A DNA stretch of 8,126 nucleotides, taken from Ilumatobacteraceae bacterium (GTDB taxonomy: Bacteria; Actinomycetota; Acidimicrobiia; Acidimicrobiales; Ilumatobacteraceae). Within the stretch, counting starts at the first letter, position 1, and each line of letters opens with the position of its first letter. The notes beneath the pieces were generated by a model. That model was not told the origin of the DNA. It worked only from the letters and a program-made list of their open reading frames with translations, and searched no databases. A program made the translations under genes and the position numbers. The stretch is taken from the NCBI GenBank assembly GCA_030728545.1, contig JANQZQ010000023.1:1-8126 (forward strand). The letters run 5' to 3'. Positions 1 to 6,119 of the stretch are shown in pieces.

Positions 1-1
1 C

Positions 2-538
2 ACGAGCAATTTCGTGCGTGGCGTGCCGGTGTGGGCCACACTCATCGCCTTGGTGCACGAGGGCGAGCCCATGCTCGGTGTGGTGTCGGCCCCCGCGCTG
101 GGCATGCGATGGTGGGCAGCACGCGGGCTGGGTGCGCACCACAGCACCAGCAACGGCGCAACCATGACAGCCCAACCAATTCGTGTCAGCGACGTGAGCG
201 AACTACGCCGCGCCAGTGCCAGCATCACCGTGACCGAGTCGTGGCACGCTGCGAACAAAACCGAACAACTCAACTCACTGCAACGCAACGTGGGTCGCTT
301 GCGCAACTACGGAGATTTTTGGCAACACATGATGGTGGCGCAAGGTGCAGTTGATTTTGCTGTTGATGCAATCGGGCTCGGGCCGTATGACATCGCTGCA
401 CTCGCGGCGATTGTCACCGAAGCCGGCGGCAAATGGACCAACCGCAACGGCGAAGCCAATTGGCGATCAGACTCACTGATAACGAGCAACGGTCGCCTTC
501 ATGGCGCTGTGCTCAGCGCGCTTGAAAGCGACCGTTAA
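2..538 (+). CDS. hisN: Histidinol-phosphatase, inositol monophosphatase family (5' end outside window)
   Basis: This is the 3' part of a gene for an inositol monophosphatase-fold enzyme; 178 residues are present. It begins TSNFVRGVPVWATLIAL, which follows directly after the DPIDGT metal-binding motif of the family, so that motif and the N-terminus lie upstream of the window. The segment VVSAPALGMRWWAARGLGA and the later YGDFWQHMMVAQGAVDF closely resemble the actinobacterial HisN type (as in M. tuberculosis Rv3137), which removes phosphate from L-histidinol phosphate in histidine synthesis. The second metal-site motif is YDIAALAAIVTEAGG, with its aspartate codon at 389-391. A Tyr stands where Trp is usual before that Asp. 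The gene ends with TAA and converges on groEL. The alternative is a general inositol-1-phosphatase of the same fold; the FVRGVPVW and WWAARG signatures favour HisN. Confidence 0.85.
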   Translation, partial: TSNFVRGVPVWATLIALVHEGEPMLGVVSAPALGMRWWAARGLGAHHSTSNGATMTAQPIRVSDVSELRRASASITVTESWHAANKTEQLNSLQRNVGRLRNYGDFWQHMMVAQGAVDFAVDAIGLGPYDIAALAAIVTEAGGKWTNRNGEANWRSDSLITSNGRLHGAVLSALESDR

Positions 539-552
539 CTCAGATTCATTGT

Positions 553-570
553 GTTCCGCGTGAGCGGAAC
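553..570. terminator. Hairpin between convergent hisN and groEL, possible shared terminator
   Basis: A perfect 7-bp inverted repeat, GTTCCGC at 553-559 and GCGGAAC at 564-570, encloses the loop GTGA. Read on the plus strand the loop is a GNRA-type tetraloop, which would stabilise the RNA stem. It sits in the 48-bp gap between the hisN stop (538) and the groEL stop (587), where a terminator serving both genes is expected. Neither side is followed by a T-run, so it is not a textbook intrinsic terminator. It may act with Rho or simply protect 3' ends. Confidence 0.5.
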
Positions 571-586
571 GTTGCAGCGTGCTGCG

Positions 587-2221
587 TTACATCATCCCCA
601 TGCCGCCGCCGGGCATGCCGCCGCCTGCTGGTGCGCCGCCGCCCTTTTCAGGCTTGTCGGCAACCAGGCACTCGGTGGTGATGACCAAGGCTGCGATGGA
701 TGCGGCATTTTGCAATGCTGCGCGCGTGACTTTGGCTGGGTCGATGATGCCGGCTTTTACCAAGTCGGTCATTTCGCCAGTTGCTGCATTCAAGCCAACG
801 TTGCCCTTGGCAGATTCAATTTGCTGCACGGCAACTGCACCTTCCATACCGGCGTTGTCAGCAATATGACGCGCTGGTGCGGTGAGTGAGTCGTACACGC
901 TGCGTGCGCCAGTGGCTTCGTCACCCGTGAGTGACTCGACAACTTTCAACACGGCTGGGCGCGCACGCACGAGGGCGGTGCCGCCACCGGCGACCACACC
1001 TTCTTCGATTGCTGCACGAGTTGCCGACACGGCGTCTTCGATGCGGTGCTTCTTTTCTTTGAGCTCCACTTCGGTTGCTGCGCCGACCTTGATAACCGCA
1101 ACACCACCAGCAAGTTTGGCGAGGCGCTCTTGGAGCTTCTCGCGATCCCAATCGCTGTCGGTGTTTTCGATTTCGGTCTTGATTTGGTTGATGCGACCAC
1201 TGACTTCGGCCTTGTCACCGTGACCATCAATGATGGTGGTGTTGTCTTTGTCAATGATGACGCGCTTGGCACGACCGAGCAGGTCGAGGCCGGCGTTCTC
1301 CAACTTCAAGCCAACTTCTTCGCTGATGACCTGGCCACCAGTGAGGATTGCCATGTCTTGCAGCATCGCCTTACGACGATCGCCGAAGCCTGGTGCCTTG
1401 ACAGCCGTGGAGTTGAACGTGCCACGAATCTTGTTGACCACGAGTGTGGCGAGTGCTTCGCCCTCGACGTCTTCAGAAACGATCAGCAATGGCTTGCCGG
1501 TCTTCATCACACCTTCGAGCAACGGCAGCATCGACTGCACCGTGGAAATCTTGGCCGAATGGAACAAGATGTACGGCTCTTCGAGCACGGCTTCTTGACG
1601 ATCTTGGTCGGTCACGAAGTATGGCGACAAATAACCCTTGTCGAACTGCATACCTTCGGTGAACTCGAGTTCGATGCCGAACGTGTTCGACTCTTCGACG
1701 GTTACGACGCCGTCTTTGCCGACTTTGTCGATGGCATCGGCGATGACCTTGCCGATTGCCGCATCAGCAGCCGAGATAGTGGCGACGTTGGCGATATCGC
1801 TCTTGTCGTCAACTTCTTTGGACTGCGACTTGATCGACTCCACTGCTGCAGCAACTGCTTGTTCGATGCCGCGCTTCAAACCCATCGGGTTTGCACCGGC
1901 AGCAACGTTACGCATGCCGTGGGTGACCATGGCCTGAGCCAACACCGTTGCGGTGGTGGTGCCGTCGCCGGCTACGTCGTTGGTCTTGGTGGCAACTTCT
2001 TTTACCAACTGAGCACCCATGTTTTCGAACGGGTCTTCGAGTTCGATTTCTTTGGCGATGGACACGCCGTCATTGGTGATGGTTGGTGCACCAAACTTTT
2101 TGTCGAGCACCACGTTGCGACCCTTTGGTCCCAGCGTGACTTTCACTGCGTCAGCAAGTTTGTTGACGCCGGCTTCAAGAGCGCGGCGTGCTTCTTCATC
2201 GAATTTCAGCATCTTTGGCAT
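587..2221 (-). CDS. groEL: 60-kDa chaperonin GroEL
   Basis: Encodes a full-length 544-residue Hsp60 chaperonin, the cytosolic double-ring machine that folds proteins in an ATP-driven cage capped by GroES. Visible family signatures are LGPKGRN (30-36), the ATPase motif GDGTTTAT (85-92), IEDAVSATRAAIEEG (394-408) with Asp396 matching the catalytic Asp398 of E. coli, AGGGTAL (411-417) and DPAKVTRAALQNAASIA near the end. The C-terminus is a flexible Gly/Met-rich tail ending GGGMGMM, as in classical GroEL, not the His-rich tail of mycobacterial GroEL1. The start ATG has an AGGAA ribosome site six bases upstream and the MPKMLKFDEEARRAL beginning fits the family. It lies 35 bp after groES and shares its heat-shock promoter. 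Identity is very secure. Confidence 0.98.
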   Translation of the reverse strand: MPKMLKFDEEARRALEAGVNKLADAVKVTLGPKGRNVVLDKKFGAPTITNDGVSIAKEIELEDPFENMGAQLVKEVATKTNDVAGDGTTTATVLAQAMVTHGMRNVAAGANPMGLKRGIEQAVAAAVESIKSQSKEVDDKSDIANVATISAADAAIGKVIADAIDKVGKDGVVTVEESNTFGIELEFTEGMQFDKGYLSPYFVTDQDRQEAVLEEPYILFHSAKISTVQSMLPLLEGVMKTGKPLLIVSEDVEGEALATLVVNKIRGTFNSTAVKAPGFGDRRKAMLQDMAILTGGQVISEEVGLKLENAGLDLLGRAKRVIIDKDNTTIIDGHGDKAEVSGRINQIKTEIENTDSDWDREKLQERLAKLAGGVAVIKVGAATEVELKEKKHRIEDAVSATRAAIEEGVVAGGGTALVRARPAVLKVVESLTGDEATGARSVYDSLTAPARHIADNAGMEGAVAVQQIESAKGNVGLNAATGEMTDLVKAGIIDPAKVTRAALQNAASIAALVITTECLVADKPEKGGGAPAGGGMPGGGMGMM

Positions 2222-2227
2222 GTGATG

Positions 2228-2232
2228 TTCCT
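2228..2232 (-). promoter_or_regulatory. Ribosome binding site of groEL
   Basis: On the minus strand AGGAA lies six bases before the ATG at 2221-2219. It fixes the start at MPKMLKF, not at the second methionine three codons later. The 35-bp groES-groEL gap contains no terminator-like hairpin, in keeping with a bicistronic message. Confidence 0.7.
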
Positions 2233-2256
2233 GTTTCTGTTGTGGTTACGGAGTAA

Positions 2257-2550
2257 TTATTTGGAAACGATCGCGAGCACATCGCGGCTCGTGAGGATGA
2301 GCAGGTCGTCGCCCTTGTGTGTGACTTCGGTGCCGCCGTACTTGCTGTACAACACGACGTCGCCAACCTTCAGGTCAAGTGGGAAGTACTTGCCAGCGGT
2401 GTCGCTCCAGCGACCTGGGCCAACGGCGAGCACGGTGCCCTGCTGTGGCTTTTCTTTGGCGGTGTCGGGGATGACGAGGCCTGACGCGGTGGTCTGTTCG
2501 GCTTCGGATGGCTTGACCACCACTCGGTCATCAAGGGGCTTGAAGTTCAT
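2257..2550 (-). CDS. groES: 10-kDa co-chaperonin GroES
   Basis: Encodes the 97-residue co-chaperonin that forms the heptameric lid of the GroEL cage. Family features seen are the opening MNFKPLDDRVVVKP, the mobile loop at about 16-32 with the hydrophobic GLVIPD element that docks on GroEL, the roof-loop region AVGPGRWSD (42-50), and KVGDVVLYSKYGGTEV, which is typical of bacterial GroES. Length is normal for the family. The ATG at 2550-2548 is preceded by a good AAGGA site. It is the first gene of the groES-groEL unit, with a perfect CIRCE operator upstream, so HrcA-controlled heat-shock expression is expected. No truncation or unusual residues were noticed. Confidence 0.98.
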   Translation of the reverse strand: MNFKPLDDRVVVKPSEAEQTTASGLVIPDTAKEKPQQGTVLAVGPGRWSDTAGKYFPLDLKVGDVVLYSKYGGTEVTHKGDDLLILTSRDVLAIVSK

Positions 2551-2556
2551 ATGTTT

Positions 2557-2561
2557 TCCTT
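2557..2561 (-). promoter_or_regulatory. Ribosome binding site of groES
   Basis: Minus-strand AAGGA, within an A-rich stretch, lies six bases before the groES ATG. The A-rich surroundings contrast with the GC-rich hairpin just upstream and would keep the site single-stranded. Confidence 0.75.
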
Positions 2562-2570
2562 TTCGTGCAG

Positions 2571-2588
2571 GTCTCCCGGGCGGGAGAC
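2571..2588 (-). promoter_or_regulatory. Hairpin in the groES 5' leader
   Basis: A perfect inverted repeat, GTCTCCCG at 2571-2578 and CGGGAGAC at 2581-2588, can fold into a 7-bp GC-rich stem with a 4-base loop in the groES-groEL leader RNA. It ends about nine bases upstream of the ribosome site. Its position suggests a role in mRNA stability or in tuning translation. It does not cover the ribosome site, so a simple RNA thermometer is not supported. Confidence 0.5.
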
Positions 2589-2616
2589 GGGCTGTCTTTT
2601 CGCCACAGAGACGCAG

Positions 2617-2643
2617 TTAGCACTCTCTGTTGGCGAGTGCTAA
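2617..2643 (-). promoter_or_regulatory. CIRCE operator (HrcA binding site)
   Basis: TTAGCACTC at 2617-2625, a 9-base spacer, and GAGTGCTAA at 2635-2643 match the consensus CIRCE element exactly, both half-sites and spacer length. CIRCE is the operator for the heat-shock repressor HrcA and usually lies over the start of groESL transcripts. Here it is 67 bp upstream of the groES start codon and 2 bp from the maf stop codon. HrcA itself is not encoded in this window. Confidence 0.97.
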
Positions 2644-2672
2644 TGCTAGGGGCGAGGCTGGGGCGGCAACAA
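2643..2672 (-). promoter_or_regulatory. Candidate groES-groEL promoter
   Basis: On the minus strand TTGTTG (2672-2667) is followed after 18 bases by TAGCAT (2648-2643), a plausible vegetative -35/-10 pair. The -10 box would touch the CIRCE operator, so bound HrcA would block RNA polymerase, and transcription would start inside CIRCE. Most of the promoter would then lie inside the 3' end of maf. Both boxes match the consensus only in part. Confidence 0.4.
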
Positions 2673-3281
2673 CCCGAAGGGGCGCAAGAGTTGCTGGACG
2701 AGCGGAATTGGCAGCCCGATCACCGTGCTGAGGTCGCCACTCACCTGGGCGACAAACACGCCCGCCTTGCCTTGCACGGCGTAGGCACCCGCTTTGTCGA
2801 GTGACTCCCCCGTCAGCAAATACTGCTCGAGTGCATCGGCGGCAATGGGGGTCATGGTGACCGTGGCCGAATCGAGCACCGCCTGATAGCTGGTTTGCTC
2901 ACCGGGTTGATGGCCAGGTTCATGGCCAGGTCGATAGCCAGGTCGATAACCCGTCACACACACTGCGGTGTGCACATGGTGGGTGCGCCCAGCGAGCCGC
3001 AACAACATCTGGCGGGCGTCATCGATATCGCGTGGCGTGCCAAAAATCTCACCATCAACATCCACCGTGGTGTCAGCACCCAGCACCACAGCGTTGGCAC
3101 CGTGGCGCGTAGCCACACTCAAACACTTTGCTGTGGCCAATCGCAGCACATGCTCGCGCGGTGATTCGCCCTCCACCGGCGACTCATCCAGATTGGCGGC
3201 GTCAACTATGAACGCCACGCCCAATTGCGTGAGTATCTCGGCACGCCGCGGTGAACGCGACGCCAACACCAAATGGGTCAT
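2646..3281 (-). CDS. maf: Maf family nucleoside triphosphate pyrophosphatase
   Basis: Encodes a 211-residue Maf/YhdE-type house-cleaning pyrophosphatase that hydrolyses non-canonical or surplus nucleoside triphosphates (dTTP/UTP or methylated bases, depending on subfamily) to the monophosphate. Motifs seen are LASRSPRR (6-13), the catalytic GADTTVDVDG with Asp70, GRTHHVHTAV (98-107) and DKAGAYAVQG (162-171). The family motif order is complete. Odd feature: residues about 111-127 are an inserted run of four-residue repeats ([YH]-x-P-G) encoded by 12-bp tandem repeats. It falls after the THHVHTAV strand, in a loop. The start ATG overlaps the dus stop by four bases. The C-terminus is proline-rich and its last codons overlap the probable groES promoter. 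The substrate class cannot be told from sequence alone. Confidence 0.93.
   Translation of the reverse strand: MTHLVLASRSPRRAEILTQLGVAFIVDAANLDESPVEGESPREHVLRLATAKCLSVATRHGANAVVLGADTTVDVDGEIFGTPRDIDDARQMLLRLAGRTHHVHTAVCVTGYRPGYRPGHEPGHQPGEQTSYQAVLDSATVTMTPIAADALEQYLLTGESLDKAGAYAVQGKAGVFVAQVSGDLSTVIGLPIPLVQQLLRPFGLLPPQPRP
2905..2952 (-). repeat. Four 12-bp tandem repeats inside maf
   Basis: Four head-to-tail 12-bp units, related to GGTYSATRGCCA on the plus strand, run without interruption at 2905-2916, 2917-2928, 2929-2940 and 2941-2952; the last is the most diverged. On the coding strand they keep frame and give repeated Pro-Gly turns with Tyr or His. The unit length is a multiple of three, so gain or loss of units would not break maf. 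Confidence 0.85.
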
Positions 3282-4468
3282 CCACCGCTCATCGTGGTGA
3301 GCAATGCATCGGCAGGCACTTCTAGATCGTCGAGGTGGTCAAGATAGCCGTGCGGCAACACCACGTTGATCGGGCCGTTGGTGTGGCCGCGCGCAAGTCG
3401 CTCACCGCCTTCGACCAAAGCAAGTGTCGGGTCGAGCGAGGCTGCCAAAGTGCGCACGTCGTCGAGCGTTGAGACTTCAGAAAACGCACGTCGCGCTTCG
3501 GGCCCCACCGGGTATCCGGTGAGATACCAACCACAGTGCTTGCGAAACTCGCGAATGCCCTTGGTGTCGTCGTTGCGGCCATTGTCGCGATGATGCTGCA
3601 TGAGCGACTCGGCGTGGGTCAACATCACAGCGAGCACTGCACCGAGCAACGGAGCGCTCTGGCGCGGGCGGCCAGTGAAGCCATCAATCAAATCACGAAA
3701 CAGCCACGGCTTGCCCAAACAACCGCGACCAATGACCACACCATCGCAACCGGTTTCGGCAACCATTCGCAGTGCATCGTCGGCGCACCAAATATCGCCG
3801 TTGCCCAACACCGGGATGCCCTCGACTTGTTGTTTCAACGTGGCGATGGCCTCCCACCGCGCGCTCGGTGCATAGTGCTGCTGGGCGGTGCGGGCGTGGA
3901 GTGCGATCATCACCGCGCCAGCATCGCGACAAATTTTGCCTGTGTCTATATATGTGATCAGGTCGTCGTTGATACCCATACGAAATTTGCACGTAATCGG
4001 AATGCCGTACCGACTGCCGGCACGCACCGCTGCCCGCACGATTTCGGCCAGCAGATTCTTTTTCAGGGGCACAGCTGCGCCACCACCCTTGCGCGTGACC
4101 TTGGCGGCTGGGCAACCGAAGTTCAAGTCGATGTGATCCACCAAATTTTCGCTACCCAGCACCTCGACCGCTTGTTCAACAATGACGGGGTCGCTGCCAT
4201 ACAACTGCAGACTGCGAAACGTTTCGTCGGGGGCAAACGACACCATCGAGCGAGTGCGCGGATTGCCGTAGACCAGCGCAGCCGCCATGATCATTTCGTT
4301 GACATACACCAGCCCCGGCCCGAAGTTGCGACAAAGTGACCGAAACGGTGCATTGGTGACACCCGCCATCGGTGCCAGCACCACGGGTGGCCAGACCTCG
4401 ATACCGCGGCTTGGTGCGCCATGCGTCGATGCCCCACGCAGAACCAACGGCTTAAGCGTCGATGTCAT
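3278..4468 (-). CDS. dus: tRNA dihydrouridine synthase (DusB/nifR3 type)
   Basis: Encodes a 396-residue flavoenzyme that reduces specific uridines to dihydrouridine in tRNA using FMN and NADPH. Visible are the N-terminal LAPMAGVTNAPFR (31-43), DLNFGCPAAKVTRKGGG (114-130) with the probable catalytic Cys119, CKFRMG (160-165), HARTAQQ (191-197), the FMN-phosphate segment GNGDIW (222-227) and GRGCLGKPW (247-255). These fit the TIM-barrel and the nifR3/YhdG subfamily, and the C-terminal part with FRKHCGWYL (308-316) is the usual helical tRNA-binding region. The reading frame is open further upstream to 4585, but the ATG at 4468-4466 overlaps the tsaD stop as ATGA and begins just ahead of the conserved domain, so I choose it. 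The 3' end overlaps maf in the same way. Confidence 0.95.
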   Translation of the reverse strand: MTSTLKPLVLRGASTHGAPSRGIEVWPPVVLAPMAGVTNAPFRSLCRNFGPGLVYVNEMIMAAALVYGNPRTRSMVSFAPDETFRSLQLYGSDPVIVEQAVEVLGSENLVDHIDLNFGCPAAKVTRKGGGAAVPLKKNLLAEIVRAAVRAGSRYGIPITCKFRMGINDDLITYIDTGKICRDAGAVMIALHARTAQQHYAPSARWEAIATLKQQVEGIPVLGNGDIWCADDALRMVAETGCDGVVIGRGCLGKPWLFRDLIDGFTGRPRQSAPLLGAVLAVMLTHAESLMQHHRDNGRNDDTKGIREFRKHCGWYLTGYPVGPEARRAFSEVSTLDDVRTLAASLDPTLALVEGGERLARGHTNGPINVVLPHGYLDHLDDLEVPADALLTTMSGG

Positions 4469-5535
4469 CGCTGACCCGCCCCGAGTTTTAAGTTGGGGTT
4501 CGCCCCAGCGTCGAGTGTCGACACTTCGCCACGACGCAGGCAATACCAACCGGCACTGGCAATCATTGCTGCGTTGTCGGTGCACATCTCGCGTGACGGT
4601 AACACCACTTCCATGCCATCGGTATTGCCAGCCAAAGTCATCTCGCGACGCAACAGCGAGTTGGCAGCCACACCACCACCCAGCGCAATGGTGCGGGCGT
4701 TGATCTGGCGTGCTGCCCGACGAGCCTTGTGCACCAAAACATCGACCACAGCACGCTGAAACGAAGCGGCAACATCATCGGTAGAAACACTGGGGTTGGC
4801 CCGCACGTGGTTGATGACCGAAGTCTTGAGCCCGCTGAATGAAACGTCGAGACCATCGTTGAGCATTGCCCGCGGAAAGTTGATGGCTTTGTCATTGCCG
4901 CGCGTGGCCGCTGCGTCGATGGCTGGGCCACCGGGGTATGACAGGCCAAGAAAGCGCGCCACTTTGTCGAACGCTTCACCGGCTGCATCGTCGATGGTTT
5001 GACCAATGACCTGATACGAGTCGTAGTCGAGCATCTCTACAAACAAGGTGTGCCCACCAGACACCAAGCCGAACAACATCGGAAACTTCGCGTTTGGTTC
5101 ATCGAGCAAGGCCGCATAGAGGTGCGCTTCAAGATGGTTGACACCAATGAACGGCACATCCAACGCCAATGCCGTTGCCTTCGCCGCCGACACACCCACC
5201 AACAATGCGCCAATCAAACCGGGCCCAACGGTGGCAGCAACAGCATCGACGCGTGAAAGATCGATGTTGGCTTGCTGCATCGCCTGTGCAGTCACATGCG
5301 GCAACGCTTCGAGATGGGCGCGGCTCGCAATTTCGGGCACCACACCACCAAACCGAGCGTGCTCGGCAAGTTGGCTGGCCACCACCGACGACAACACGTC
5401 GGTGCCACCCATCACCACGGCAACGGCGGTTTCATCACAACTGGTTTCAATACCCAGCACCACCGTCGATTCATCAACCGACACTTTGTTCTTTGGCGCC
5501 TTGTTACTGGGCGTCTGGCTATTGGGCGCCGTCAT
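4465..5535 (-). CDS. tsaD: tRNA N6-threonylcarbamoyladenosine transferase TsaD
   Basis: Encodes the 356-residue Kae1/Qri7/TsaD enzyme that moves the threonylcarbamoyl group from threonylcarbamoyl-AMP to A37 of ANN-decoding tRNAs. Seen are GIETSCDET (28-36), GGVVPEIASRAH (63-74), the metal-binding NHLEAHLYA with His134 and His138, GLVSGGHT (156-163), GGGVAANSLLR (286-296) and CTDNAAMIA with Asp320. The first 23 residues are a polar Ser/Asn/Lys/Pro-rich extension before the ASKHA fold. The far-upstream ATG is still preferred because it overlaps the rimI stop as ATGA. Its partners TsaB and TsaE are encoded two and three genes upstream in the same operon. The protein family was once described as a glycoprotease (Gcp), an older name to treat as superseded. 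Confidence 0.97.
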   Translation of the reverse strand: MTAPNSQTPSNKAPKNKVSVDESTVVLGIETSCDETAVAVVMGGTDVLSSVVASQLAEHARFGGVVPEIASRAHLEALPHVTAQAMQQANIDLSRVDAVAATVGPGLIGALLVGVSAAKATALALDVPFIGVNHLEAHLYAALLDEPNAKFPMLFGLVSGGHTLFVEMLDYDSYQVIGQTIDDAAGEAFDKVARFLGLSYPGGPAIDAAATRGNDKAINFPRAMLNDGLDVSFSGLKTSVINHVRANPSVSTDDVAASFQRAVVDVLVHKARRAARQINARTIALGGGVAANSLLRREMTLAGNTDGMEVVLPSREMCTDNAAMIASAGWYCLRRGEVSTLDAGANPNLKLGAGQR

Positions 5536-6119
5536 GAGTCGCTGCCCCGCTCGGCTTCGATCGTTTGCAGACGCGCTTCATACGCCTCGCTTTGAATATC
5601 GGTGCACCACATAACAATGGCGTCGTCGCGATTTTCATAATATTTTGCCCGCACTCCGACTGGCGCAAAACCAAACCTTCGATACAACGATTGTGCCGAC
5701 ACGTTCGACTCACGCACTTCGAGCGTGAGCGACGCCATGCCAGCACGACGCGCTTCCCACGCCAAATCCAACATCAGTTCGGTGGCGATGCCGCGGCGCC
5801 GCATGGCCACATCCACAGCCACATTGGTGATGTGCGCAGCGGTATCCATATAGATCATGCCGCCGTAGCCGACGATGCGACCAGCAAGTTTGGCCACCAA
5901 ATAGTGGCGCGAGCCGCGCGCTTGCATGGCAAGTTCGTCTTGAAACACGCCCTGGCTCCATGGCTGCGGATACGCGGTGAGTTCAATCGGAAGAATTTCT
6001 GGCAAATGCGCACGCCGCATCGGCTCGATGGTGAGTGCATCTGGTGGCGTGGCGCCATCTGTGACACCAGTTGCCCACTCGGTTTTGTCACGGCGCAAAA
6101 ATCGGCTGAGGATGCTCAT
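5532..6119 (-). CDS. rimI: RimI-type N-terminal acetyltransferase (GNAT)
   Basis: Encodes a 195-residue GNAT-fold acetyltransferase. In E. coli RimI acetylates the N-terminal alanine of ribosomal protein S18; in actinobacteria the substrate range may be wider. Features are the PWSQGVFQDEL substrate-side segment (53-63), VGYGGM (83-88), ITNVAVDVAMRRRGIA with the acetyl-CoA pyrophosphate loop (97-112), LEVRESN (133-139) and SLYRRFGF (144-151). Glu134 and Tyr146 have the same spacing as E. coli Glu103 and Tyr115, the known catalytic pair. About 28 N-terminal residues precede the domain, and there is a charged C-terminal tail of about 25 residues. The start overlaps the tsaB stop as ATGA and has a CGGAG ribosome site, so the extended N-terminus is likely real. 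It lies between tsaB and tsaD, a common arrangement. Confidence 0.93.
   Translation of the reverse strand: MSILSRFLRRDKTEWATGVTDGATPPDALTIEPMRRAHLPEILPIELTAYPQPWSQGVFQDELAMQARGSRHYLVAKLAGRIVGYGGMIYMDTAAHITNVAVDVAMRRRGIATELMLDLAWEARRAGMASLTLEVRESNVSAQSLYRRFGFAPVGVRAKYYENRDDAIVMWCTDIQSEAYEARLQTIEAERGSDS

Noticed and set aside
1046..2620. Long open frame on the plus strand (524 codons) opposite groEL and groES
   Set aside because: It lies antisense to two certain genes, runs through the promoter region and resembles no known family. Biased codon use in groEL leaves the opposite strand free of stops.
2905..2952. Repeat run considered as a CRISPR-like array
   Set aside because: Units are only 12 bp, directly adjacent without spacers, and in frame within maf.
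3536..4339. Plus-strand open frame opposite dus
   Set aside because: A shadow of the dus coding sequence with no recognisable motif or separate start signal.
4469..4585. Possible 39-residue N-terminal extension of Dus
   Set aside because: This stretch is tsaD coding sequence in another frame. The ATGA overlap start at 4468 fits both the operon pattern and the conserved domain start.
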